Shown: positions 1-6,892, counted from the stretch's first letter. The stretch: 6,892 bases of DNA from Candidatus Latescibacterota bacterium (GCA_003529325.1 DPVW01000050.1:1-6892), one strand, 5' to 3'. The notes: generated from the sequence alone by a model not told the origin. Numbers and translations are program-made.

Positions 1-1078
1 ATCGCAGGTGCAGTCTACGACCTCGACGTCCTTGTCGACGGATGTCGCTGTCGGTTGGGAACTCGATCTGTGGGGCCGGTTGCGCTCCGCCCACTCGGCA
101 TCCCTCGCCGACCTGCAAGCCGTCGAGGCGGATTGGCGAGCGGCGCGATTGTCGCTGATCGCACAGACCCTGCGCAGCTACTTCGCCTGCGTCGAAGCCC
201 AGCGCCAGGTAGATCTGGCGCAGGCTACGGTTGCCAGTTACCAGATATCCAACCAGCAGGTACAGTCCCGTTACGAACGAGGACTACGACCGACCTTGGA
301 CTTGCTTTTGTCACGGGCCAGTCTGTCCTCGGCCGAATCGAGTCTGCACAAGAGACGCCGGCAGTTGGACGCAGCGACAAGGCAACTCGAGGTCCTCGTC
401 GGTCGTTATCCAGCAGGTGCGCTGCAACCGGCGACAACCATGCCATCCCTGCAACAGTCGGTCCCCGCTGGACTGCCGGCGGCGCTCATCGGCCGACGCC
501 CTGACCTGGCCGCCGCCGAACGACGACTTGCTGCGACCCACGCCCGTGTACACGAGGCCCGCAAGTCACTGTATCCTCGCATCAGCTTGACCGCCTCTGG
601 CGGCCGCTCGAGCGACGAGCTGGCGGATTTGCTCGACGGCGACTTTGGCATCTGGAACCTCGTCGGCAATCTGTCCCAACCCCTGTTCCAGGGTGGACGC
701 CTGCGTGCCGGCATCGAGCTGGCCAAAGCCAACGCCGACCGCGCCCTGCTCACCTATGCGCTGACGGCCTTGCGCGCGTACGCCGAGGTCGAGAGTGGCC
801 TCGCCGCCGAGGGCTTTCTCGCCCAGCAGGAGGCGGCACTGACGGCGGCATCGCGAGAATCGAGTGATGCCCGTCTGCTGGCCGAACAACGATATGCCAA
901 GGGACTGACAGACCTGCTCACCCTGTTGACGGCACAGCGCACGGCATTCGATGCCGACAGTCGCCTGCTCACGGTGCAGCGGCAACGCCTCGATACGCGC
1001 ATCGACCTGCACCTGGCCCTCGGTGGCGAGTTCACACCCACTGTGGAGTCCCATCTGGCCAAGGAAGACACCCCATGA
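1..1078 (+). CDS. RND efflux outer-membrane factor, TolC/NodT family (5' partial)
   Basis: C-terminal part of an outer-membrane channel that would form the exit duct of the pump encoded downstream. The reading frame is open to the left edge (first full codon at base 2), and about 358 residues are visible. NodT-family proteins usually have about 450-500, so the signal peptide and roughly the first 100 or more residues are missing. The internal duplication typical of the family is visible. Counting from the GTG at base 8, the motif GWELDLWGR (16-24) and the helix RYERGLRPTLDLL (88-100) form the first half. GRRPDLAAAER (162-172), QPLFQGGRL (224-232) and RYAKGLTDLLTLL (295-307) form the second. 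The stop TGA overlaps the adaptor start as ATGA, so the gene is the first visible member of the efflux operon. Family assignment is from recognised motifs; the transported substrate is unknown. Whether it is a lipoprotein cannot be judged because the N-terminus is absent. Confidence 0.93.
   Translation, partial: SQVQSTTSTSLSTDVAVGWELDLWGRLRSAHSASLADLQAVEADWRAARLSLIAQTLRSYFACVEAQRQVDLAQATVASYQISNQQVQSRYERGLRPTLDLLLSRASLSSAESSLHKRRRQLDAATRQLEVLVGRYPAGALQPATTMPSLQQSVPAGLPAALIGRRPDLAAAERRLAATHARVHEARKSLYPRISLTASGGRSSDELADLLDGDFGIWNLVGNLSQPLFQGGRLRAGIELAKANADRALLTYALTALRAYAEVESGLAAEGFLAQQEAALTAASRESSDARLLAEQRYAKGLTDLLTLLTAQRTAFDADSRLLTVQRQRLDTRIDLHLALGGEFTPTVESHLAKEDTP
1061..1065 (+). promoter_or_regulatory. 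Ribosome binding site for the adaptor gene
   Basis: AAGGA lies nine bases upstream of the ATG at 1075, inside the last codons of the outer-membrane factor gene. It supports the ATG that overlaps the upstream stop codon as the true start and fits translational coupling of the two genes. Confidence 0.6.
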
Positions 1079-2340
1079 AGAGACAACTTCTCAAGTTTCT
1101 ACCCCTTATCATTCTCGTCATTGGTGCGGGTGCCTTCCTGGTGCTCGTGGCGTCAGGCCGAGCACCCGAGCACCGCGTCATGCCGGATTACGGCCCTCTG
1201 GTGGAAACCCTCGCCGCACCGACGCAGACAGTTCAAGTCATCGTCGAGGCACAGGGTTCGGTCCAGGCCTCCGAAGAAATCGACCTGGTGCCACAGGTTT
1301 CGGGTGTCATCGTGTGGAAAACGACGCAGATGGAGGTGGGAGGATTCTTTGCTCGGGGTGAGGTCCTTCTCCATATCGATCCACGCGATTACGAACTCGC
1401 CGTTACCGGCTCCGAAGCGGCTGTCGCTCGCGCCCGCTACCAGCTTGATCTGGCAGTGGAAGAAGCCGCTGTGGCCCGCCAGGAGTGGGAGATGGTGCGC
1501 CAGCATCGTGAACTCGAGGCGGAACCGAATGACCTCGTGCTGCGCTTGCCGCAGGTACGGGCCGCCGAAGCCGAGTTGCTCGCCGCCGAAGCGGGACTCG
1601 CCGAGGCCAGACTGCGACTGGGGCGCACGCAGATCGTCGCCCCTTTCGACGGACGGGTCCGTGCCAGCTCTCTGGACGTAGGCCAGTATGTGGTGGCCAA
1701 CCAGCCCGTATCTCGGATCTATAGTATCGAACAGGCGGAGATCGTCGTCGCCGTACTGGGGCAGGACATGGAGTGGTTGACAATTCCGCAGCGATTGCCC
1801 GACGTGCCGATGCCCCTGTCGATGGAGCAGACGGCAACGGATATCCAACAGCCAGTAGCCATGGGCGAGGGTCCGCCGGCTGCGGCGCCACTCACGGCAG
1901 CGCCCCGGGCTCGCGTACACACCGAGTTTGCCGGTCGACGACATACCTGGGAAGGATTTATCTCCAGGTCGTTGGCCGAACTGGACGCTCGCAGCCGCAT
2001 GCTCGGCCTGGTCATCGAAGTGGACGCACCGTATGCGGCAGGGGTCAATCATGACACGCCGTTGTTGGTTGGCATGTTCGTAGACGTTGAAATTCTTGGT
2101 TCCACAGTCGACGAGGTACGCGTCCTGCCCCGTGTTGCCTTGCATGAGGGAGATGTGGTCTGGGTCGCCCAGCGTGATGGAACTCTGGACATGCGGCACG
2201 CCCAGGTCGTGCGTGTGCGCGATGAGGAGGTTCTGGTGCGCCTGGATCTGGCCGACGACGAACGCATCGTGATCTCACAACTCGGCGGTGCGACACAAGG
2301 CATGAAGATCCGCGCGCTGGACGAGGAGTCACCGTTATGA
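1075..2340 (+). CDS. RND efflux periplasmic adaptor subunit (HlyD/AcrA family membrane fusion protein)
   Basis: Complete 421-aa adaptor that would link the inner-membrane permease to the outer-membrane channel. An N-terminal hydrophobic segment (about residues 8-27) follows a KRQLLK basic start. No Cys lipobox is seen, so membrane anchoring rather than lipidation is inferred. The first half of the lipoyl/barrel-sandwich domain is at about 57-100 (QASEEIDLVPQVSGVI). An Ala/Glu-rich alpha-helical hairpin spans about 108-181. The second lipoyl half follows at about 182-227, with the hallmark TQIVAPFDGRV at 185-195. The beta-barrel resumes at about 278-345 (WEGFISR at 292-298; PLLVGMFVDVEI at 329-340), and the membrane-proximal domain covers about 346-421. 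A Pro/Ala-rich stretch at about 242-277 looks like an insertion in the barrel domain. The gene starts within the stop of the channel gene and ends within the start of the permease gene, both as ATGA, so it is the middle gene of a three-gene pump operon. Specificity is unknown. Confidence 0.94.
   Translation: MKRQLLKFLPLIILVIGAGAFLVLVASGRAPEHRVMPDYGPLVETLAAPTQTVQVIVEAQGSVQASEEIDLVPQVSGVIVWKTTQMEVGGFFARGEVLLHIDPRDYELAVTGSEAAVARARYQLDLAVEEAAVARQEWEMVRQHRELEAEPNDLVLRLPQVRAAEAELLAAEAGLAEARLRLGRTQIVAPFDGRVRASSLDVGQYVVANQPVSRIYSIEQAEIVVAVLGQDMEWLTIPQRLPDVPMPLSMEQTATDIQQPVAMGEGPPAAAPLTAAPRARVHTEFAGRRHTWEGFISRSLAELDARSRMLGLVIEVDAPYAAGVNHDTPLLVGMFVDVEILGSTVDEVRVLPRVALHEGDVVWVAQRDGTLDMRHAQVVRVRDEEVLVRLDLADDERIVISQLGGATQGMKIRALDEESPL
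2323..2328 (+). promoter_or_regulatory. Ribosome binding site for the RND permease gene
   Basis: GAGGAG lies eight bases before the ATG at 2337, within the final codons of the adaptor gene. It is a strong Shine-Dalgarno match that supports the overlapping start and coupled translation of adaptor and permease. Confidence 0.65.
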
Positions 2341-5300
2341 AAGCACCGATTGGGTGGATGGCGCGCAATCATGTCGCCGCCAATCTCCTCATGGGTTTCC
2401 TCGTACTGAGTGGGTTGCTGACACTCGTCGGTACGAAGAAGGAGACCTTTCCGGAATTTTCGCTCGATGTGATTCAGGTGCAGATCCCCTATCTCGGCGC
2501 CAGCCCGGCGGAAGTTGAGGTCGGTGTCGTGAGCCGTATCGAAGAGCGACTCATCGGCATCGAGGGCATCGATCGTGTTACCTCGACGGCTGCCGAGGGC
2601 ATGGCCTCGATCCGCCTTGAACTGCAACTGGGCGCCCATGTCGAGCAGGTCCTGGAAAATGTAAAGAATGAAGTCGACCGAATCGAGACGCTGCCGGTTG
2701 AGACCGAAAAACCGGTGATCAGCGAGTTGCTGCGGCGCAACCGGGTGATCGACGTCGTGCTCTATGGCAACGTCTCGGAAAAGGCTTTGAAGGTCGCCGC
2801 CGAGCGCGTCCGCGACGACCTGCGTAGCGAACCCGGAATCTCGCAGGTGGAACTCACCGGCATTCGTCCCGACGAGATCTCGATCGAGGTCTCCGAGAGA
2901 GCCCTGCGCGAGCATGGCCTGAGCTTGGCGCAGGTGACGGATGCGGTGCGTCGAGCCAGCGCCAACCTGCCCGGCGGCAGTGTCAAAAGCGAGGAGGGCG
3001 AGATCCTGATCCGCACGCAGGGGCTGAAGTACAGCGGTCTGGAGTACGAGGAGATCGTCGTCAGCACCCAGGCGAATGGCAGCGAGTTGCGCATTGCCGA
3101 TATAGCTCAGGTTATCGATGGCTTCGAGGACACGGACCTGATCAGCCGTTTCAACGGTAAGCCAGCGGCGGTTGTCCAGGTCTATCGCATCGGCGAACAG
3201 AGCGCTCTGCAAGTCGCCGAGACGGTACATGCCTACCTCACCGGTGTCACCCAACGGGGCAGCCTGCCGGCGGGGATCGATATCGGCTATTCGCGTGATG
3301 ACACCAAAATTCTCAACAGCCGCATCGATCTGCTGCTACGCAATGCCCGACTCGGCATCATCCTGGTATTCATCTGCCTCAGTCTGTTTCTCGACCTGCG
3401 GCTGGCATTCTGGGTGATGATGGGCATCCCCATCTCCTTCCTCGGCAGCTTCGTGCTGATGCAGCCCTTCGATGCGTCGATCAATATGCTGTCACTATTC
3501 GCCTTTATCGTCGCCTTGGGTATGGTGGTCGATGACGCCATCATCGTCGGTGAAAACATCTACGCACAGCGCGAGCAAGGGAGCGGATTCGTTCGTGCCG
3601 CCGTCGACGGCACCCTTGAAGTCGGCACGCCGGTGGTCTTTTCGATTCTGACCTCCATCGCCGCCTTCACACCTCTGTTCTTCGTCGATGGCATGATGGG
3701 AAAGTTTATGGGTGTCATTCCCGTCATCGTCATCGCCGTATTGCTGCTGTCGCTCATCGAATCGCTGTTCATCCTACCCGCCCACCTGTCTTCCAAGGGC
3801 AGCCTGACCTTTATCGGCGTCGTCTCCGCTGTCGCCTTTCTTTCCATGTTCACCTTCGGCGGTTCCGTAAGCACTTTGCAGGCAGCCATGATCGCTGCTT
3901 TGCTGTTGGTCTTCGTCCTGTTCCATAACCGGCTCACGGCGTGGTTCACATCGCAGTTGCGCCACTTCATCGATCATCAGTACACCAACACCCTGCGACT
4001 CGCCCTGAATCATCCGGGATCGACCGTCGCCGTAGGCGTCACCATCCTGCTGATCACCGTCGGCTGGATTGCCGGTGGCCACACCAAATTCGTCTTCATG
4101 CCGCAGATTGAATCCGACTATGTGACGATCAGCATCGGCATGCCCGTGGGTACGACGGCAAGACAGAGCGAGGCGGTCGTCAGAAAGGTCGAGAGCGCCG
4201 CCCTTGAGGTCCGCGATGAATACGATGCTTTGGCTGCTGCCGATTCACCTTCGCTGTTCCGCAACGTCTTCAGTTTCGTCGGCGCTCAGCCATTGGCAGG
4301 GGCTACGCGTATGGGAGCCAACGGCTCGGGCAGTAGTGCGCACCTGGCAGAGGTCGGTATCGAACTGTTACCATCGGAAGAGCGGGACGTGGGCAGTGAT
4401 GAAATCGCCAGGCGCATACGCGAAACCGTTGGCGAGCTGGCTGGCCCCGAATCGATCACATTCACCTCGTCGCTGTTCTCCGCGGGCAACGACATCGAGA
4501 TGCAGCTGGCGTCGAAGGACTTCGACCAATTGCTGCAAGCCGTCGAACGGCTCAAGGCAGAGATCGGTGGATACCCTGGAACAAGCGACATCCAGGACAG
4601 TTTCCAGGAGGGCAAGGTGGAGATGAAACTTGCCCTGAAGGAACGAGCCCGAAGTCTGGGCCTGACGTTGACCGATCTGGGCAGACAGGTGCGCGAGGGC
4701 TTCTATGGGGCTCAGGCACTGCGGGTGCAACGGGGGCGGGACGATGTACGCGTCATGGTTCGTTATCCGGAAGCGGAGCGGCGTTCCTTGACCAACATCG
4801 AACAGATGCGGATCCGCACACCCGACGGCACCCAGGTTCCATTTTCAGAGGTCGCCGAGGTATCGGTGGGGCGTGGGTACGCCAACATCCAACGGGCGGA
4901 CGGGCATCGCGTCGTCTCCGTCAGCGCCGATGTCGATGAGAAGGCGGCGAATCCGGACGAGATCAACGCCGACCTGGGCGACCGCTTCCTGCCGACATTG
5001 CAGCAGGACTATCCGGGCCTGTCCTACAGCTACGAAGGCCAGGAGCGTGAGCGACAGGACTCGTTCGACAGTCTCGGCCGCGGGTTCGTCGTCGCCTTGT
5101 TTGTCATATATGCACTGCTGGCGATCCCTTTCCGATCCTATACGCAGCCTCTCGTCGTCATGCTCGCCATCCCCTTCAGCATGGTCGGTGCCGTCTGGGG
5201 ACATGTGCTGATGGGTCTCGACCTGGCATTGTTGAGCATGTTCGGCATCGTCGCCCTTTCTGGCGTCGTCGTCAACGACTCCCTCGTGCTGCTCAGTTTC

Positions 5301-5642
5301 TACAATCAACTACTCGTTGCAGGCATGGAGCGGCGGGACGCCCTGGTCGAAGCCGGCAAGCAACGCTTCCGGGCCATTCTGCTCACCTCTTTGACGACAT
5401 TCTTCGGCCTCCTGCCGATGATCCTCGAACGCAGCGTACAGGCTCAGTTCCTCATCCCCATGGCGGTCAGTCTCGGCTTCGGCATTCTCTTCGCTACGGC
5501 GATCATCCTGATCGGCGTGCCGACGACGATGCTGATTCTGGGAGATGTGCTGGAGTTCTACGGCCACGGGGAGCGGCTCGACCAGGACGAGGAGGGGATC
5601 GATGGCGTCGGCGCCATGACCTCGCCCACGACCGCCGGGTGA
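2337..5642 (+). CDS. Efflux RND transporter permease subunit (HAE-1/AcrB-like)
   Basis: Complete 1101-aa inner-membrane pump that would use proton flow to drive substrate from the periplasm or membrane into the channel. TM1 is at about 13-33, followed by the first periplasmic porter loop (about 35-330). TM2-TM6 fall at about 338-482, including the TM4 proton-relay pair D399-D400 in GMVVDDAIIVGEN. TM7 is at about 562-580, the second periplasmic loop runs to about 912, and TM8-TM12 span about 915-1070, ending in an acidic tail. Length is slightly above the roughly 1030-1050 usual for AcrB-type pumps. The excess is largely explained by a hydrophobic stretch at about 488-530 that could be two extra membrane helices. 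The TM10 motif reads SGVVVNDSLVLL (975-986), with Asn-Asp where AcrB has Lys940-Asn941. The TM11 Thr-rich motif LLTSLTTFFGLLP (1015-1027) is retained. The start overlaps the adaptor stop (ATGA), so this is the third gene of the pump operon. Substrate, drug or otherwise, cannot be inferred; heavy-metal (CusA-type) motifs were not recognised. Confidence 0.95.
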   Translation: MKAPIGWMARNHVAANLLMGFLVLSGLLTLVGTKKETFPEFSLDVIQVQIPYLGASPAEVEVGVVSRIEERLIGIEGIDRVTSTAAEGMASIRLELQLGAHVEQVLENVKNEVDRIETLPVETEKPVISELLRRNRVIDVVLYGNVSEKALKVAAERVRDDLRSEPGISQVELTGIRPDEISIEVSERALREHGLSLAQVTDAVRRASANLPGGSVKSEEGEILIRTQGLKYSGLEYEEIVVSTQANGSELRIADIAQVIDGFEDTDLISRFNGKPAAVVQVYRIGEQSALQVAETVHAYLTGVTQRGSLPAGIDIGYSRDDTKILNSRIDLLLRNARLGIILVFICLSLFLDLRLAFWVMMGIPISFLGSFVLMQPFDASINMLSLFAFIVALGMVVDDAIIVGENIYAQREQGSGFVRAAVDGTLEVGTPVVFSILTSIAAFTPLFFVDGMMGKFMGVIPVIVIAVLLLSLIESLFILPAHLSSKGSLTFIGVVSAVAFLSMFTFGGSVSTLQAAMIAALLLVFVLFHNRLTAWFTSQLRHFIDHQYTNTLRLALNHPGSTVAVGVTILLITVGWIAGGHTKFVFMPQIESDYVTISIGMPVGTTARQSEAVVRKVESAALEVRDEYDALAAADSPSLFRNVFSFVGAQPLAGATRMGANGSGSSAHLAEVGIELLPSEERDVGSDEIARRIRETVGELAGPESITFTSSLFSAGNDIEMQLASKDFDQLLQAVERLKAEIGGYPGTSDIQDSFQEGKVEMKLALKERARSLGLTLTDLGRQVREGFYGAQALRVQRGRDDVRVMVRYPEAERRSLTNIEQMRIRTPDGTQVPFSEVAEVSVGRGYANIQRADGHRVVSVSADVDEKAANPDEINADLGDRFLPTLQQDYPGLSYSYEGQERERQDSFDSLGRGFVVALFVIYALLAIPFRSYTQPLVVMLAIPFSMVGAVWGHVLMGLDLALLSMFGIVALSGVVVNDSLVLLSFYNQLLVAGMERRDALVEAGKQRFRAILLTSLTTFFGLLPMILERSVQAQFLIPMAVSLGFGILFATAIILIGVPTTMLILGDVLEFYGHGERLDQDEEGIDGVGAMTSPTTAG

Positions 5643-5689
5643 GGTGTGGCCTGGTGGACCGGGTTGGCGGGAGACCTGGGAGTGTGTCG
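5643..5689. other. Convergent intergenic gap, no clear terminator
   Basis: These 47 bases separate the stop of the RND permease (plus strand) from the stop of the methyltransferase (minus strand). I see no strong GC-rich hairpin followed by a T-run in either direction. Transcripts may therefore run into the opposing gene or end by another route, such as Rho. The only pairing noticed is weak and extends into the methyltransferase coding end. Confidence 0.6.
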
Positions 5690-6451
5690 CTATCCCTGGG
5701 TCAGTCGGATCACGGCGATCCAGGCATGCCGTTGCAGCATCGATCGGCGCAACACCACTCGATCGACGGCCTCCAGAACCCGCAGAACCTTGGAATCCGA
5801 GGCGGGTCGCAGGGGTGCAGCCAGGAGGGTGAATAAGCCAAAGAATGAGACCTGCGCCCCGTCGAAGCAGTTCGTGATGCGATCGAGATCCGTCATCGAC
5901 AACGGCTGTTCATCGGCCGAACGCATGGCCGGCGTCAACCGGCGGTAGAGATTGATGATCGGGTTGTGTCCGAGGGGCTCGAAGAAGATGGCCTCGCCTC
6001 CGGGACGCAGCACACGCACGATCTCAGCGACGGCGCGCGCGATGTCGAGGTGGTGGAGGATACCACTGCCACAGACGAGGTCAAAGCTATCGGCATTGAA
6101 GTCGAGGACTTCGGCATTCATCTGCCTGAACTGCAGTTGTGCCTCCAGTCCGAGCGCGCGCCCACGCCCTTGTGCCTCACGAATGCCGACGGCGGAGATG
6201 TCGATGCCGGTTACATGAGCGCCGGACGCCGCCAACTGAAAGGCGGCGCTGCCCTTGCCGCAACCGTACTCGAGGATGGTGCGGTCCCGGGCTCCGGCCA
6301 GAATCTGTTCATGATAATGCGCCTTGGCGGCGCGGGCGGTGGCATAATACTTGCCCGTCGCCTCACGGCTGTTGCTGGCAAAAGCTTCATCGTGAAACTC
6401 CGCCTCACGCTGCAGCCGATCGGGGGCGGTTGCCCCAACCCCGTCGCTCAA
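5690..6451 (-). CDS. Class I SAM-dependent methyltransferase
   Basis: Predicted 253-aa soluble methyltransferase with a Rossmann fold of the UbiE/Methyltransf_11 type; the acceptor is unknown. Numbering from the TTG start, motif I is LEYGCGKGS (60-68). The acidic residue after beta2 is in TGIDIS (81-86). A conserved acidic-to-His stretch reads FDLVCGSGILHHL (123-135), and the post-core motif is LRPGGEAIFFEPLGHNP (148-164). The tail HAWIAVIRL (242-250) is like that of enzymes often found near envelope or glycan genes. I prefer TTG at 6451. It follows the upstream stop (TAG at 6461-6459) by seven bases, has an AGG six bases ahead, and leaves recognisable sequence soon after it (REAEFHDEAF at 15-24). 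An ATG at 6595 is in frame and would give 301 aa. However, its extra 48 residues are Ser/Thr/Arg/Pro-rich, match nothing I recognise, and overlap the preceding gene by 137 bases. No ATG or GTG lies in frame between the two until an internal Met at residue 111. It is probably in an operon with the DUF6807 gene and converges on the pump operon. Confidence 0.87.
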   Translation of the reverse strand: MSDGVGATAPDRLQREAEFHDEAFASNSREATGKYYATARAAKAHYHEQILAGARDRTILEYGCGKGSAAFQLAASGAHVTGIDISAVGIREAQGRGRALGLEAQLQFRQMNAEVLDFNADSFDLVCGSGILHHLDIARAVAEIVRVLRPGGEAIFFEPLGHNPIINLYRRLTPAMRSADEQPLSMTDLDRITNCFDGAQVSFFGLFTLLAAPLRPASDSKVLRVLEAVDRVVLRRSMLQRHAWIAVIRLTQG

Positions 6452-6457
6452 AACAGA

Positions 6458-6460
6458 CCT
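6458..6460 (-). promoter_or_regulatory. Weak Shine-Dalgarno supporting the TTG start of the methyltransferase
   Basis: AGG on the minus strand overlaps the TAG stop of the upstream gene and sits six bases before TTG 6451-6449. It is short, but it is well spaced and helps decide between the TTG and the distant ATG start. Confidence 0.4.
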
Positions 6461-6892
6461 ACGCTGCGCTCCGGGAGTCGCCGGCAAAGTCGGCGTACTC
6501 CTCGTGCAGGGGATCCGCCCCGACGGGCTCGTCGAGGACGAGAAGTCGGTATCGCAGCCGCAGCGTGTCCCCCTCGTCCACGGTGAGATCGCCATCCATC
6601 AAGGGCGCGGTGCCGAATTGATTTTCCCGGGTGTGCCAGCGGCTGGGATGGCGCGGATTCTGCGGGTGATCAAAGATGGCAATCATACCACCGGCGGCGC
6701 CGGCGGCGCTGACCCAGTTGGCTTGCTCCTTGCGAATCTCCTCGTGGCCGGTACGGCCTTCACTGCAACGGAAGATCGCGGGCTCAGCCACCGTGCCAAA
6801 GGGTGGACCCAGACGCAGTTGCAGCCCGCTGTAGTGAGCCTCGGCACGTGTCGCTCCCAGAGTCAGCGGCCCGCCACTGGCTTGGATGACGG
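6459..6892 (-). CDS. DUF6807 ('PmoA-like') family protein, C-terminal part (5' partial)
   Basis: The minus-strand frame is open from the right edge (first full codon at 6890) to TAG at 6461-6459, giving 143 visible residues. The true start lies outside the window; the GTG at 6791 is internal. Recognisable family features are HYSGLQLRLGPPFG (19-32 of the visible part), a Trp followed by the core IAIFDHPQNPRHPSRWHTRE (about 70-89), and GDTLRLRYRLLVLD (about 107-120). These match, from memory, the C-terminal half of DUF6807 proteins, which databases often name 'methane oxygenase PmoA'. The family is unrelated to the particulate methane monooxygenase subunit of that name, its biochemical role is poorly defined, and members often occur near sugar-catabolism genes. 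The methyltransferase follows after seven bases, so co-transcription is likely. With the N-terminal half missing, function is not assigned. Confidence 0.8.
   Translation of the reverse strand, partial: VIQASGGPLTLGATRAEAHYSGLQLRLGPPFGTVAEPAIFRCSEGRTGHEEIRKEQANWVSAAGAAGGMIAIFDHPQNPRHPSRWHTRENQFGTAPLMDGDLTVDEGDTLRLRYRLLVLDEPVGADPLHEEYADFAGDSRSAA

Noticed and set aside
8..10. GTG as the start of the outer-membrane factor
   Set aside because: The frame is open to the window edge, and the protein from here lacks a signal peptide and the usual N-terminal third of the first repeat. It is an internal Val codon.
1075..1160. Possible lipoprotein signal in the adaptor
   Set aside because: The hydrophobic N-terminus ends in LVLVASGRAP with no Cys, so there is no lipobox; a simple membrane anchor is more likely.
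1153..2199. Minus-strand open frame (348 codons) opposite the adaptor gene
   Set aside because: Complete overlap with a recognisable HlyD/AcrA-type adaptor on the other strand; the His/Arg-rich translation matches nothing I know.
2049..3254. Long minus-strand open frame (401 codons) opposite the adaptor end and permease start
   Set aside because: It is antisense to two well-supported genes, spans their junction, and its translation has no recognisable domain. High GC content readily gives such shadow frames.
5673..5702. Imperfect hairpin GACC-T-GGG / CCC-TG-GGTC as a possible terminator
   Set aside because: The stem is short with an internal loop and a 13-base loop, no T-run follows on either strand, and it extends into the methyltransferase coding end.
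5966..6586. Plus-strand open frame (206 codons) opposite the methyltransferase
   Set aside because: Antisense shadow of the clear SAM-binding motifs on the minus strand; its C-terminal part is Arg-rich low-complexity sequence.

Overview
The window is high-GC, densely coding DNA, most likely from a Proteobacterium and plausibly a gammaproteobacterium. This rests on a complete tripartite RND efflux operon, which implies a Gram-negative double envelope, and on general sequence flavour. No rRNA or other taxonomic marker is present, so the placement is an inference.

Plus strand, bases 1-5642: three genes run in one direction as a tightly packed efflux operon. They are the C-terminal three quarters or so of a TolC/NodT-type outer-membrane channel (cut by the left edge), a complete HlyD/AcrA-type periplasmic adaptor (421 aa), and a complete inner-membrane RND permease (1101 aa). 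Both junctions are 4-base ATGA overlaps with Shine-Dalgarno-like sites inside the upstream gene. The three proteins are therefore probably made in coupled fashion and assemble into one proton-driven pump across both membranes. The promoter and any regulator lie upstream of the window, and the substrate cannot be read from the sequence.

Minus strand, bases 6892-5690: two genes converge on the pump operon. First is the C-terminal part of a DUF6807 ('PmoA-like') protein, cut by the right edge. Seven bases after its stop comes a class I SAM-dependent methyltransferase. The methyltransferase probably starts at a TTG codon (6451) rather than at the far-upstream ATG (6595). The two are likely co-transcribed, but a shared function is not evident. 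Only 47 bp separate the two convergent stop codons, and I see no convincing terminator there.

I did not find a clearly undescribed system. The items most worth a second look are an apparent extra hydrophobic hairpin between TM6 and TM7 of the RND permease, the replacement of the usual TM10 lysine by Asn-Asp, a Pro/Ala-rich insertion in the adaptor, and the start-codon question for the methyltransferase. No RNA genes, CRISPR arrays, insertion sequences or repeats were seen.
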